64,000 nt of DNA from Polytrichum commune (Eukaryota > Streptophyta > Polytrichopsida > Polytrichales > Polytrichaceae): assembly GCA_950295325.1 (NCBI GenBank), contig OX485806.1:5394001-5458000 (forward strand), written 5' to 3'. Under the pieces are notes generated by a model. The model was not told the origin of the DNA. It made no database searches and worked only from the letters and a program-made list of their open reading frames with translations. The position numbers and the translations under genes are program-made. Below, piece by piece: positions 1 through 12,115 of this stretch (position 1 is its first letter; each line of letters begins with the position of its first letter).

Positions 1-2052
1 CTAAGAAGACCGGTGCTTCTTCGGAGCCGATCCCTCCTTTGAGTGACTCCCTAACCCGCTGACGGCGGATGAGCCCCCTGCCGGTGATGCCTTCTGCAGC
101 CGCGTGAGCATCCTCCTCATGTTCGGAGACGGAGCAACCTCGTCCTCCGAATCCGCTGCCCTCTCGGTCCGTGGGGTAGCGGTCCCTGGGGTTCCGGAAG
201 CTGTCCCCATTCGGATGCTTCGGACTGGAGAAGGATCGCTTCCAGTGCCCTGCTCCGGATTCCGCCCGCCCGAGAGTGAAGCCATCCGCGGATCCCTGTT
301 GGAGGCCGCCCTTGAGGGTGGCGGAGGAAAGGGACTCACCATTTGGCAGTCCCGTGGAGACGATGGCGAGGCGTGGGTCATAGGGGCCTTGCCCCTACTC
401 GGGGTTGCCTCCCGGTCGGAAGTCTGGTGCTGGATCAACGTCCTAGCACTATCCGGTGTCCGGGATCTGTCCGAGTTCCGCGGCACAGGGGACTGGCCCC
501 TTCCGGATCGGACCGACCCGGTGCTTTTCCGCCTCACCTGGGGAGAACGGACCCTTTCCGGAGCCCCTCCGGAACTACCAGGCCGAGAGCCTCCTCCTTG
601 CTGGCTGGGTCCTGCAGAGGCCGACGGATTCTGAACCAGGGCTACTTCACCAACCACCTCGTAGAGGGTTCCGGTTGGTGACCTTGGTGGACCCGGATAG
701 AGCACCCTCCGCGGTGTTCCGCTTGGCGGGACGACCCTCTGGATTTCCGCCAGGAGATCTTTCATCGTTCGTGAATACTTCACGAGGATGGGGAGGGTCT
801 GCCTGGCGGAAGCGGGATCTCCGGACTCCATCATCCGGTCGTAGAGATGTGCCTTGTTAACGATCTCCGCCGGATGACCCACCAGTTCCCGGATCCGGCT
901 GAAGAGCACTGCCTGCTCCGCATGGTACTTCCGGATCTCCTCGCTTTTCTGACTCAGCTCCTGAGTCATGGCCGCTACCTGTGCGGTGAGGTGGGCGTTC
1001 TCCGTCTTGGCCTGCTCCAGCTCCTTCCGGTCCGCCCTCTTTGCCAATTCCCGGAAAATGTTTCCGGGTCCGCAGTCGTCCAGAGCATGGTTCGCCCCCT
1101 TGACGATGTGCTCCAGTCGGTAATACTGGGTCTTGAGGTCCTCCATCCCCTCCTGGAACCGTTTGAATGGATTCTCCGGAAAGTCCCAAGCGGATAGGTC
1201 CACATTCCGCCATGGGGTCTCCCGGCTGGGTCCGGCTTCCGGATGTTGGTGAGGGGGAGGGGGAGAGAGTGGCCTCGAGACGGTTGGCGGCGGGCTTCCG
1301 GGTGACGAGGGAGGTGCTTCCGGAAGAATAGGGTCGCTGGAGGTCTCCGTCTCGACGTCTCCGGCTTCCGGAAGCAGCTTGTAGGTGACCTCATCCGCCG
1401 CTATTGTGAGCAGGTCCTCTTCCTCTGCCGTGATGCAGTCGAAATGCTGGTAGAGGTGCAAAATGAAGGGGGAGAGGAAGGAGGGTTTCCGGCCAATATG
1501 GGGGAGGGCCCGCCCCACTATCTCCTGGATAATCAGCCCCCAGTTCACCGGCCGGACTCCGGACATGGCACCGAACAGCGTGTTAGCCATGGTAAGGCTG
1601 ATCCGCTTCGGCTTGTCCGGGTTAAGGATAGGCAGGAGGAATTCCAACACCCTCCTTTCCCTTAGGTTCCGGCAGTTCCCGGGGTGGAAGCCGTCCTTCG
1701 GATCCGCGTCCCCTCTAAATTTTCCGGCGAACAAGCCGTCGCGGCGGCCAGCCCATCCTTCTGTAATCCCCCGAGGAAACCCGTAGACCCTGTTCCAAAT
1801 ATCCGGAGTCCAGTGTTCCGGATCTCTCCTCTTTGTCCCTAACCACTGATTTCCTCTCTCAAACTTAAACTCTCGGAGAGTATCTTCGGCTCGGAGGTTC
1901 CAGGGTTTGGCTAGCAACCCTGCGCAACCCATAACCCGGAGATCCTCCGCGAGCTCCTGTAGCTCCCTATCCTCCCTCGGAATTGCAGGTTTGAGGGCTT
2001 TGAGCGGAACCGGGATAGGTTCCCTCTGATCCTCTTCCCGTGCTTCCGGCAT
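1..2052 (-). CDS. Transposon-associated protein, putative plant mobile-domain type
   Basis: Complete 683-codon single-exon reading frame; the start codon is at 2050-2052 and the stop is the first three bases of the window. The N-terminal ~230 residues are globular and rich in W, F and R (e.g. GNQWLGTKRRDPEHW, SLTMANTLFGAMSG) and resemble the 'putative plant transposon protein' domains found beside plant retroelements; that assignment is from memory. Residues ~240-290 are Pro/Ser-rich, ~310-420 are predicted coiled coil (runs such as ELEQAKTENAHL), and the C-terminal ~230 residues are low-complexity Ser/Pro/Arg. No catalytic motif is visible. The DNA is GC-rich and packed with TCCGGA/TTCCGG, unlike its neighbours, which suggests a recently arrived element. 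It could instead be the gag-like or accessory gene of an LTR element extending left of the window. Confidence 0.6.
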   Translation of the reverse strand: MPEAREEDQREPIPVPLKALKPAIPREDRELQELAEDLRVMGCAGLLAKPWNLRAEDTLREFKFERGNQWLGTKRRDPEHWTPDIWNRVYGFPRGITEGWAGRRDGLFAGKFRGDADPKDGFHPGNCRNLRERRVLEFLLPILNPDKPKRISLTMANTLFGAMSGVRPVNWGLIIQEIVGRALPHIGRKPSFLSPFILHLYQHFDCITAEEEDLLTIAADEVTYKLLPEAGDVETETSSDPILPEAPPSSPGSPPPTVSRPLSPPPPHQHPEAGPSRETPWRNVDLSAWDFPENPFKRFQEGMEDLKTQYYRLEHIVKGANHALDDCGPGNIFRELAKRADRKELEQAKTENAHLTAQVAAMTQELSQKSEEIRKYHAEQAVLFSRIRELVGHPAEIVNKAHLYDRMMESGDPASARQTLPILVKYSRTMKDLLAEIQRVVPPSGTPRRVLYPGPPRSPTGTLYEVVGEVALVQNPSASAGPSQQGGGSRPGSSGGAPERVRSPQVRRKSTGSVRSGRGQSPVPRNSDRSRTPDSARTLIQHQTSDREATPSRGKAPMTHASPSSPRDCQMVSPFPPPPSRAASNRDPRMASLSGGRNPEQGTGSDPSPVRSIRMGTASGTPGTATPRTERAADSEDEVAPSPNMRRMLTRLQKASPAGGSSAVSGLGSHSKEGSAPKKHRSS

Positions 2053-2560
2053 TTTCCTCTTCTCTCAATTCCCGGCTCAATCCTCTCTTCCGGATTCCTT
2101 CCCTTCCGTCTAATTGCCACAGAGTCCCGGCAAGCCCACTGCCGGTGACTGAAAAGTGCAGAGTCCCAGCAATCCCACTGCTGGCGGCTCGAAGGAATTA
2201 ACACCTCACCACTCGTTCTCTCAACAGGTTGCCTTTTTCAGAAAAAAGTGGGAGGGAGAAGGAAGGGACCCTTAAATATCCTTCCTCCCTCTTCCTTCCC
2301 CTGTTACCGTTTGGTTTAACGGAAAACGGTTACCAACCGTTTTCCTGCGGTTCTCACCAACGGTTTTACTAACATTTTTACCAACGGCTTTCTTTTCCCC
2401 CAACCGTCATAAGGCCCGTTATAACCGCCACTTCCGGGCCGTTGGGTAATCTTGGCGCGTCCGTTACTTGGTCCGGACCAATGGTTTGGACCATGATTAC
2501 ATGGTCCGCCCATCCTATTTGACGGACCGGTCATAGTACTTATTTAGAGTCGTTTTACCG
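2053..2560 (-). promoter_or_regulatory. Upstream region of the minus-strand gene, with a perfect hairpin
   Basis: No gene. A TATA-like ATATTTAA (minus strand, plus coordinates 2272-2279) lies about 220 bp upstream of the start codon. Further upstream is an 11-bp perfect inverted repeat with a 3-bp loop (2321-2331 and 2335-2345, arm GGAAAACGGTT) followed by several CCAACGG/CCGTTGG copies to about 2450. This looks like a promoter or an LTR/terminal region with repeated binding motifs, but no target-site duplication or primer-binding site was identified. Confidence 0.35.
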
Positions 2561-3241
2561 CACAAGGCGGGGTTAGAATACTCTATTTCCTAGTACCATT
2601 AATTTTGTCCTAATAGACCCTATTATCCTCAGATAAGCAAGGTAAAATACGGAAATTGAATTCGTATTTCCGTATTTCCGTCTTTCCGTCGAATTTGGAC
2701 TCCCACAGATGCATGTAAGGTCCCGGCAATTGGTGTAGAAAATAAACCTGTGTGTCAAAATAGCGAAGACGAGTGTGCGCATTCGAGTTTTTAGAAATCC
2801 GTAAAATGATTGACAGTATGAAGCATTGAATAGTGTATAATTGAACAAATTTTAACCGAAGTTACTTAAGAACTGTTACTTACGTGTTGTAGGGTTTATA
2901 TCTGCCAGCAACCATTTCATAACGCTGTCAACCTAGTAAAAACTCATGTGTAGGTATGTGACAGATCTTATAAATTTTGGAGGTGTACACATTTCTCTGG
3001 AATGCCCCACACCCCCGCCTGTGCATCAGCCAAGCAGCTCGAGCTTTACAACAGAGTCCTTTAGTTTCGGGCTGCTATGAAAAAGGAGCGCGCATCTCTC
3101 AAGGGAAAAACCCTGAGGGAAGCCCAGAAGATGCATAGAATGTGTATTTAATGTTGCAAGAAATAGCTTTTGTGTACAAACTATTGTAAATAAGTCACCA
3201 ACCATGAACTCTAATTTCTGGCCGGCCATTAATCTTGCAGA

Positions 3242-3421
3242 ATGCGGCAAAGATTATGTGCGGCGTATCACATCGAGCGGTCTATAGCTAACCGGTTGGG
3301 ATTACCAGAATACCCCTGTGCATGCAATCGTTGTAGAGGAGCATGCATAAAAAAGGTAGAGACCGTGGCACGGCATCATATTACACATGGCAGAGATCCA
3401 TACTTGGCATACCCAGTGATG
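3242..3421 (+). CDS. CACTA transposase, exon 1 (Cys-rich N-terminus)
   Basis: Sixty codons beginning at the ATG at 3242, right after an acceptor-like TTGCAG. It carries a Cys-rich stretch (YPCACNRCRGAC) followed by a HHITHGRDPYLAYPV segment, a typical beginning for tnp2-type transposases, where it probably coordinates zinc. The donor is ATG|GTAAGT. The frame joins in phase 0 to exon 2 at 3644. Confidence 0.65.
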
Positions 3422-3643
3422 GTAAGTACTAAAATTCATGAGTTCTCCTTTTTGTAGTGCATGTCATGCAAGTATTGTACCGAATGTATGGATAAATCTG
3501 AAGGTGTGGATATATTTGTGAGTTATGCATGTTCATGAAAACATTTGCTCTATACCTATTAGGTACTATAGCATGATCATTATAAGTTAACGATTTATGT
3601 GTTTATGTAACCGTAGTAATTTAGCTAGTATAAAAATGTACAG

Positions 3644-5104
3644 ACGGTGGATGGCAGAATTGTGCGTGGACCAACAGGACTTCCACAGAGAGGAAGAGAA
3701 CGATATCGTTGTAGAAGACGTGACAATAGGGCAGATGATTTTACATGGCCAAGTAGAACCGTTGTCGACCTTGAGGACATGGCGAGAGACGCATTTACCC
3801 GAATAGACGACATACACAATGACGCCATGAACGAAGGGAACCAGGCTGCAATGGATGGCTTGAATGTTGAGGGGGACGAAGAATGGAATGCAGTGAATTT
3901 GGAGCATCTTGTACAAGAATCCACTCAAGGTGTCTTTGAAGGCAGTTCTCAAAACCGCCTTCAATGTTGCATTGTGTTGTTCTCCCTGTGTAGTCTATAC
4001 TCTGTGCCAAACACATTCTTGGATGCACTGTTGACATGGATTGCCGGAGATCTGTTGCCGACATCAAATTGTTTTCCACGAACTTCCTATGAGGTAAAAA
4101 CCATGTTGATGAAGTTGGGTCTAAAGCACAAACAGGTTCATTGTTGCCCAGATGGACACATTTTGTATGAAGGGGAATTAGAAGACCTAGAGAGATGCCC
4201 TGTATGTGATGTACCATGGTATATTGATGGATCCAATAGGGTTCCTCAGAGAGTGGTGCGCTACTTTGATGTCATTAAACATTTAGTGCGAATGTTTAAA
4301 TGCCCTGAGATAGCATCGCACATGACTTGGTATGATACTCATAGATCTAGAGATCGACTAATGAGGTCTGTAGCAGACAGTCATCAATGGAAGACTATAG
4401 ATAGCATCTATCCTGACTTTGCCCAAGTGATGACAAACCTGCGTCTCGGTCTAGTAGGCGATGGCATTATCCCGTTCAAGAATAATGCCATAAAACACTC
4501 AACGTGGGTATTATTGATTACAATATATAATCTCCCACCCTGGCTGTTAACCAAGAAGTTTTTTAAATCATTGGCGGTTCTCATTCCAGGTCCAAACTCG
4601 CCGACGGCAGATAATATAGACGTGTTCCTGAAGCCCCTTGTGCAGGACTTGCTGAAGCTTTGGACCGGCATCCCAACAATAAATATGAGTATGCCAGAGG
4701 GTGAGAAGGGATTCACACTTAGAGCTATGCTAATATGGACCGTTAAAGATTTCCCTGCATTGGGGCTTTTATCTGGACAGCAAGTTAGCGGATACAAGGG
4801 ATGTCCGATGTGTGGTCCAGAAACTTGTGCCGAGCATGCAGCGCTTTTGAGCAAGATGATATACTTGGGTTGTAGATGCTATTTGCACGCAGATCACAGA
4901 TTCCGCACGGCACGAGCGGCGTTCAATAACCACCAGGAGTGGCGTTTATCACCAGAAACACCGACAGGGGAGGAAGTATTGCTATGGGGGACTCAAAGAT
5001 TAGAGTTTTTGAACAATGGTGGTGTGGAGAACTCGAACATGGACCCTGTCAAGCTACACGGCATTAAAAGGAGGAGTATCCTTTTCGATCTTCCATACTG
5101 GAAG
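3644..5104 (+). CDS. CACTA transposase, exon 2: Transposase_21 (tnp2) domain
   Basis: 487 codons between acceptor TACAG (3643) and donor AAG|GTACGT (5105). The encoded DNA-cutting transposase domain is recognisable by a zinc-knuckle-like CCPDGHILYEGELEDLERCPVC, RYFDVIKHLVRMF, the GLVGDGIIPFKN segment and the NLPPWLLTKKFFKSLAVLIPGP block that is strongly conserved in plant tnp2 proteins. Further on are GYKGCPMCGPETC and the LPYWK that ends the exon. Translation can run past the donor to 5254 but loses similarity there, so I place the exon end at the donor. Intron 2 (5105-5855) holds nothing recognisable. Confidence 0.85.
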
Positions 5105-5855
5105 GTACGTATTGGAATGATCATAAGTGTTATTAGTATGGGTTATACAGTTCATAGGACCAAGCACACAATATTATTATATTTGCAGACTATGTCCATA
5201 ACTTCAAAATTAGAACTAGAAGTTGGCTATGTTGTATTAAGATTTGTTTTATAGGTACCATATTGTGCGATAATACCTATGAAGTGAACAGGTTGATTGC
5301 TTGGACCAATTATTGTTATTAATGACCCATACATGTGGTTATGGCTCATTTCTGAAGTGGTTTAAATTTCTGTAGGTGGTATTGAATGCAGTGTAGGTGG
5401 TATATGTTGGTCATTCCTGCACCCTGAACTTGAGTGTGAAACGGATGTTGACTTTAAAATTTCTCCACACCTGACATGCGGTACCATGGGGTCAGGATTT
5501 GTGAGGTAAACATGATTATTCGCGTTGCCGGAAGTGGATGCTTGTTGGTCAAATCCGTTTTTTTTTTCAGGAGACAATCATAGAGTTAAACTCATGGGAC
5601 CAAAAATGCGGGGGAGTAATAGCCCAAATGAAACAGAAGCAGTAGGTTGAAACAAAAAAACATTTATGAGGGTACTCCTATACCTTGTGTGAATCTTTAG
5701 GTCCCTGTATGGTTCCTCAATTCAAAACAAAGGCCCTCAAAGTATAATGTGCCGTTTCTTAAGTATACTACAACATGACAGATGAGGTATTTTTTTGTAC
5801 CAGTTGAAGGTGGACAGTAAGAGTAACTAAACTTCTGTTGTGTTATTTGTAAAAG

Positions 5856-6754
5856 GATCTTCCTGTTCGCCATGTGTTGGACGTCATGCACTGCGAGAAG
5901 AACATTGCAGAGAATATTTTGAAAACCACATTTGGAGAGAAAGACACCCCTGCAGTTCGTGTTGATTTGCAGGCACGTGGCATCAGACCGCACCTCCATC
6001 TGCAACCACTGGGGCCTAACGGAGATAGGTACTACATGCCTAACGCATCATATGTCCTTTCAACAGATGACAAAGCCAAGGTACTGAGGGTGCTAAAGTC
6101 TCTTAGAACACCCACTCATTACGTGTCTGCTTTGCACAAAAAAATCAGCAAAGGGAAACTAAGTGGACTGAAGTCACACGACTTTCATGTATTGTTACAA
6201 CAGGTATTACCATTGTGTTTTCGTAAGGTGTCAAACAAGTCCCTAGCTGGGGTTGTGATACGATTGAGCAGGGTGTTTAGAAAGTTGTGTGCCAAAACAG
6301 TTAACAGCGGGGAGAAGGATCAATTACTAGCCGATGCAGCGGAAACCATGTGCATGCTCGAAAAAGAGTTTCCTCCAGCGTTTTTTGATATTATGTCACA
6401 TTTGCCTTATCACTTGGTGGAACAATTGTTTCAGTGTGGGCCCGTTCATACGAGGTGGATGTACCCGTTTGAACACTATTTTAAAACACTTAAAGGGTAT
6501 GTTCGTAATTTAGCAAAGCCTGAAGGTAGTATTGCAAAAGGATACCAAGTAGAGGAGGCATTGGGTTTCATTACAGAATACATGACAAAGTACAACATCA
6601 CCTCTCGAAGAGTGTGGGACGACAAGGAGGAGCCAACAATGGTAGATGAGATATTGGAGGGGAAAGGAAAACCAAAGTTGTTGTCAGAGACTTTGAGGAA
6701 TGCGATGCATGATTTCGTTTTGAACATCGTTTCCCACATTGAACCATATCGCGA
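5856..6754 (+). CDS. CACTA transposase, exon 3: DUF4218-like region
   Basis: Acceptor AAAAG|GATCTT; the frame joins LPYWK to DLPVRHVLDVMHCEKN, exactly as in intact plant CACTA transposases. The hallmark VMHCEKNIAENIL is present, then a DUF4218-like segment (MSHLPYHLVEQLFQCGPVHTRWMYPFE is the conserved family block; read at residues ~190-215 of the exon). The donor is CGCGA|GTAAGT and the codon is completed by the next exon. In this family this region follows the catalytic core and may belong to the second CACTA protein product through alternative processing. Confidence 0.8.
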
Positions 6755-7481
6755 GTAAGTGCCCAAAAACCTGTACTATGAATTATATGTATAGCATGCT
6801 ACTGATTATGGATAAATAACGAGGAAGACGTTGGAGTAACCAAGAAGAACCCCACCTAACCTCTTTTTGTGTTTTCATGCTAACCTATCATTTCAGACAT
6901 GGTGGGGTTTGATAGTGTCGTGTCAGATATTGTTCCCATTTGGGTCATAAGCCCGGAGTTTTGGTAGGAGGAGTACTAGTAATGGAGTGCGAGGTGTGGA
7001 GAATAATGTCAGTCACTGGGGCTTGACTCAGATTGTCACATGACCTATCTTGAGCTAGTTCTTGCTACTAGTATATTTCAGTAGGAGTTCAAGAGGAGCT
7101 CAATAGGAGTTTGCATAAACTGTACTCTTTGAGTTGATTTTTTCGGATTCATCTGTTGAGCATGAAATTAAAAGTTGGAAGCCAGTTTTGAATTGGGGGC
7201 TGACAAAAAAGTATAGTGTGAAACACTCACACGATTATTTAATGTGGCATTAAAGCAGAGCATACGAATGATGTGAAGTAAAGGGAGTATGTGGGTACAG
7301 AGTATTTGGGAAATGTTGATTAACCTGGGGACTATATTGAGCAACTTGTTACGAAGTTAAATTATCGTCTCTGTTTTTATAGATATACAGGACACTGATG
7401 TTTACCTAAGAAAGGGAGTAATTATTTAGAAGCCATATTACCGAAATCATGTAATTTATTATGGCGTTGATCATCATGCAG

Positions 7482-8373
7482 GAGATATCAGGTGATTTGG
7501 GAAGAAAGGAGAAACGCACGCATTGAGTTTCGGAGGAGACATCCACGGAGAAATGGGAGAGCAGGGGCACCATATCCTCCTGGCATGGAAGAGATACAGC
7601 CCTTTGCTCAATGGCTTGAAGCTGATGTTCTGCAAGCAAAAGATCAAGGGATAGCGGTACCGGAGGATGTTGAGGACTCTTCCAAACCACATTCTTTACA
7701 AGCGCAAAGATTTCGTAGTATGTATTCTTATGGCTACCATTTTCGAGTGAAGAGTGCGGAGGAAAGTGTGAATAATACTTGTGACTCAGGAGTAGCTGGG
7801 ATTTTCCGTAGACCATGTCGATCAGGGGTGCGAGATCCAAACCCTGTTGATGCCAACCTTGAGTACATAGGCCAGATTTTGGAGATCGTGGAATTGAATT
7901 ACGGACGGCATTGCATTGTTTTGTTGGTTTGTGAGTGGGTGAAGGCCAACTATAGAGGGAGGAATGCTACGGTAAAGAAAGATGAATGGGGGTTTACTAT
8001 GGCTAATTTTAATGCACTTGTACCACATGGGTATGAGTCATTTGCATTCCCAATTCACTGTGAGCAGGTATTTTTCTCTGATGATGAAGATGAGCCTGGA
8101 TGGAAAGTAGTGTTAAGAACAGAGGTTAGGGGCCGCAGAATTGACAGTTCAATTGAAGAAGAAGAAGATGCACAAATATTTGCCATGGGCAGGGATATTG
8201 ATTATGAGGGACTTCGCGCACCAGCAGACATTCCCGAGACGAATCAAGCACCCCTCCCCACAGGAAGGAACATTCGAATGCCTCAAATTGTTGATCAGAT
8301 GGGGGAGGCGAATGCCGAAGCTTTTGACAGAGACGTTGGAGAATCTTCTGAAGAGGAGGATGATTTTTTGTAA
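7482..8373 (+). CDS. CACTA transposase, exon 4: DUF4216-like C-terminus
   Basis: Acceptor CATGCAG; the split codon makes Glu, giving PYRE-RYQVIWEERR in frame. The exon encodes an Arg-rich start, then RSGVRDPNPVDANLEYIGQI and the DUF4216-type block ending in FSDDEDEPGWKVVL, and finishes with an acidic tail (ESSEEEDDFL) before a TAA-type stop. DUF4216 is a domain of unknown function found at the end of plant CACTA transposases. Intron 3 (6755-7481) has no recognisable content. Confidence 0.75.
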
Positions 8374-9975
8374 TCTAGGTAAGTACCGGAATTCCAAATA
8401 ACTTGATCATTTAGAATATGTCATAATCTGTTTGATAGTAAGTAGCTGCGGAATGCTTTTACGAAGTGGACTGTGAAGTCTAAGTTGTCATGATGCAAAC
8501 AAGGTACCATAACAAGGAATAGTGATAAAGATAAATGTAGAGGTTGAAAAGGAGGTTGAATACATATTATTTCCAACACTTTAATTCCCTTTATGTATAA
8601 TTATTTCTACTTATCAGCACATGGTTGTGCATATGCTCGCATAACTAGGCTATGTTTGCAGATGAGGGACTGCGGAGGAGCAGATTATGTGATGTGAAGT
8701 TGAAGTAGGGCTTCATATGGATTGCAGAATCCGAAATGGCATATCAGCAAGAACGCATATGCAACAAAAAATATCACTTGGAGAATTGTTGTTGCCCTTT
8801 GACAGGATAGGCTGCATAGGGGATGATGTAGTGACATTTAAGCCAGGGTAGGTTGGTATGGAGGTCAGGACATAGTTTGGCAAGCCACATATGAGAGTTC
8901 CAGAGATTTTAATAGCAGATAATAGTGTTAGGTGTTTAACAAAGTACAACGTGTTGTATGGATTATGTAGCAATTTAGAGGAAGTAAGGGAGCTGCTTGG
9001 ACAGTACAGATTACATGTTCAATATAGGTATTAGGAAGACGGATGCAGCACAGTGATCGGCCTTCGATTTTTGGGCATACTCGATTAATCCTAGTTTTTG
9101 CAAGTCCCACCGCTGACATGTTGACATCATTCGGGTTCCCTCTACTAAATTGGGGTATATTCTATAAATTTCTATAAAATGCTGGGTAATTTTCCTGCAC
9201 TCTTGTTCTTCACCCAGTTTTTTCTCAAACTCAACCAGTTCATCTGGAACCAACTGCCGGTTCTACCCAATCCTGGATGCATATCTGCTTGGTAGTAGTA
9301 GTAGTGTGGCAAGGGGTTAAAATTATTGTATTTTCAATCATTACATTACAAAAGCAATTTTCAAATTTCCAACACAGCAACGGGCCATTATATTTACATG
9401 TGGTTGTAAGTACACTTTGTTTTTCAGGGAGTAGTAATTGTAAAAGAGACCAGTAGATTAGATGAAAAAAAAAAACACCCTCAAGATTTACCACATAGAG
9501 CATGTAAAGTACCCTCAACAATCCCCCACGCAAAAAAAATGAAATGATGTGAAAATTACATCTTGAAATTATCTGGACATGCCACATAAGCACATGAGGA
9601 GTTACACGTCAATAATATTGAAAATGCAAAGTACAGTACCCTAACCAACAGAAAAGAGACTAGCGTTTTGACTAGGAGAACAGAAAGTTAGAAATTCTGT
9701 TGATATGGTCGATGCAGTGCACAAACCAACAGAAATATGTTGGTTTTCTGTTGAGTTGGACTGAATTTTCTACTAGTGATGGTATTATCAAAAAGATCAT
9801 GGTGTTTAGACCTCATAGTGTTTAGACTATAGTATTTAACTTGGTGGAAGTTCATTTTGTTGGTTAATGTTCGGCCGAAGGAGGATTGGGCTACAGAAGG
9901 TTGTTGGAATTGGGTCTGCAAGGTTGCTGGTCGGGTTATGTAAGCTGGTATGCAGGTTGAGCTAGCTGCTGGAAG
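8374..9975. other. Gene-free region downstream of the CACTA gene
   Basis: AT-rich. Only short random reading frames are seen on either strand. It presumably contains the 3' subterminal part and the right end of the CACTA element, but no convincing CACTA-type inverted repeat was found. Confidence 0.4.
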
Positions 9976-10437
9976 GCTCGTCGGCTGGGCTAAGTAGGCT
10001 CGTCAGCTGGGCTAAGTAAGCTCGTCAGCTGGGCTAAGTAAGTTCATCAGCTGGGCTAAGTAAGCTCATCAGCTGGGCTAAGTAGGCTAGTCAGCTGGGC
10101 CAAGTAAACTCATCAGCTGGGCTAAGTAGGCTAGTAAGCTGGGTCAAGTAGGCTAGTAAGTTGGGCTAAGTAAAGCTAGTAAGCTAGGCTAAGTGAAGCT
10201 CGTAAGCTGGCTAAGTAGGCTAGTCAGCTGGGCTAAGTAAGCTCATTAGCTGGGCTAAGTAGGCTCGTAAGCTGGGCTAAGTAGGCTAGTAAGCTGGGTC
10301 AAGTAGGCTAGTAAGCTGGGCTAAGTAAAGCTCGTAAGCCGGGCCAAGTAAAGCTCGGCAGCGGGGCTAAGTAAGCTCGTCAGCTGGGCCAAGTGAAGTG
10401 AGTTTATTAAGCTGGGCTAAGTAAGGTAGTTGCTGGG
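9976..10437. repeat. 22-bp minisatellite, GCTGGGCTAAGTAGGCTCGT type
   Basis: About 20 degenerate head-to-tail copies of a ~22-bp unit built on CAGCTGGGCTAAGTA with alternating links (GGCTCGT, AGCTCAT, GGCTAGT). Some copies are 21 or 23 bp long. It is non-coding, and no gene overlaps it. Confidence 0.9.
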
Positions 10438-10879
10438 TTAGTTGGGTCAAACTAGTTAGGGTTAGTACCTAAATTAAGGATTGAACTTGGAAAGGAGTTG
10501 TGAGGAGCTTAAGGCAAAGGAGTTGATGATAAGTCATGTAAGTGTTTTTAAACACTTGCTTTAAAAGACTTATGTTTATCATGGAATCGACAAGTTATAA
10601 CCTTAGTGAAGTATCATGCACTAGTGAAGAATTGACCGCTAGGAAGAGAGTAGTACGAGGGAAATCCCTGAAGGCGTGCGTGGCCAAGGCGGCAGGATGG
10701 ACTTTGGAAAAAGCCAAGGATGTAACATTGCCCGAGGTCCTCATTAAATAAAATGTTATGATCTAAGTAGGAGCTCTTCAAGAGTTATGATGTGTCAATC
10801 CACAAATCCACACTCGGACTAGGACGAAATCAAGGGTGGTGGGCTTTGGCTGACAGAAGGTGGCGGCGCATTTATGTCT

Positions 10880-11010
10880 ACCACTAATTATCAAATAATT
10901 GAAAATTAGTGTTGTGCAGGATAGGGTGGTAACAACACTAAATATTATCAAACACTGAATATCATATTTAGTGTAGTTATTCATGTTGTGGCGGAGGCAA
11001 ACCCACGTAG
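10880..11010. repeat. MITE-like end repeat with ACACTAAATAT palindrome
   Basis: Contains AAAATTAGTGTT, GGTAACAACACTAAATAT and AATATCATATTTAGTGTAG. The same ordered block recurs inside A1 near 31,905-32,017 and inside B near 55,975-56,072. This is therefore the end of a dispersed non-autonomous element family. Related ends occur at about 12,192-12,215 and 12,552-12,585, so a copy may span 10.9-12.6 kb. Confidence 0.6.
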
Positions 11011-11546
11011 TTTTCACCCCTGTTAGACAATTAGAGTGGTCCACACTAATTATTTCCACTATAATTCTCCACCCGCACTAATAGGACTATTTAATGCACA
11101 CTGATATGTGCAATTAGGTTGCCTTTGTGTACATGTTGCCTATTTTTACCCATGTAAAATACCCTGGATCAAAATTAGATTGTGCAAAAACTTCTAACTC
11201 CCCATTATTCAGGTGCGTGGTTGTGTTCCATTCTATATATATCATCTAACATGGGCCTCCACTATCTTACCTTAATGGGAAGAAACTTAAAAAATTAGGA
11301 AGAACTAACATTGGAATGAATAATGAACACTGTGAACATGAATAATGCCAATAGGAATATTATGAATATTATGAATAATGTCGGCATTTTCATTGATAGT
11401 TCTACTATCAATGACAATGTCAAGGAATAATCCTAAGATGAACGTGATTCTTGTGCATAGTGTTAGTAGTACAACTCCACTTAAATTTTGAAGTTCATCA
11501 TGAATGTATGAATAATAAATGAATAATCCCACTTTTTTCGAGCGCC

Positions 11547-12115
11547 CATGGAATTCAATTCACATAGTCCAGGGTCATGAAACGTACCGACCCACATGCG
11601 TGAATAATGTTGTGAACTACGTGATTGAGTAACTTATACATCTTTGATTAGGTTAATGCCGCAATTGTGATTGCTGTGCAAGGTGAGCTACCACAAGCTC
11701 TTAAATGTTTCGAAGTTCATCCTGAATGTATGAATAATAAATGACGATTCCCACTTTGTTTCGGGGCCCCATGGAGTTCAATTGACATAGTCCAGGGTCA
11801 CGGAACCGACCCACATGGCCGAATGATGTTGTGAAGTACGTGATTGAGTAACTTATACATATTTGATAAGATCAATGCCGTAGTTGTGGTTGCCGTGCAA
11901 GAAGGGCCGCCACAAGCTCTAATGAATGTTTATTCCCACTTTGTTCGGGGAGCCATGGAATTCAATTGACATAGTATATAGGGTCACGGAACCGACCCAC
12001 ATGGCCGAATAATGTTTTGTACTACGTGATTGAATAATTTATGTATATTTGATCATGTCAATGCCACAATTGTGGTTGCCGTGCAAGGAGGGCCGCCACA
12101 AGCTCTTAGAAATTG
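11547..12115. repeat. Three ~185-220-bp direct repeats
   Basis: The block starting CCCATGGAATTCAATT and containing CATAGTCCAGGGTCA, GACCCACATG, TGATTGAGTAACTTATACAT and GTGCAAGG...CCACAAGCTC occurs three times, starting near 11,547, 11,767 and 11,950. Copies diverge by small indels. The array sits between the ACACTAAATAT ends listed nearby and may be internal to that element. Confidence 0.75.

Larger units (their letters stand above)
3242..8373 (+). mobile_element. CACTA (En/Spm-type) transposon, coding core
   Basis: A single spliced transposase gene covers this interval: exons 3242-3421, 3644-5104, 5856-6754 and 7482-8373. All junctions are GT-AG, and the joined frame is open with no internal stop, so this copy may be recently active. 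Its domains, in the order known for plant CACTA elements, are Transposase_21 (tnp2), DUF4218-like and DUF4216-like. I could not identify the terminal CACTA inverted repeats, so the element's outer limits are unknown and only the coding core is given. Confidence 0.85.

Noticed and set aside
8713-9921. Several short minus-strand reading frames after the CACTA gene
   Set aside because: No domain, no conserved motif, and low-complexity or repeat composition.
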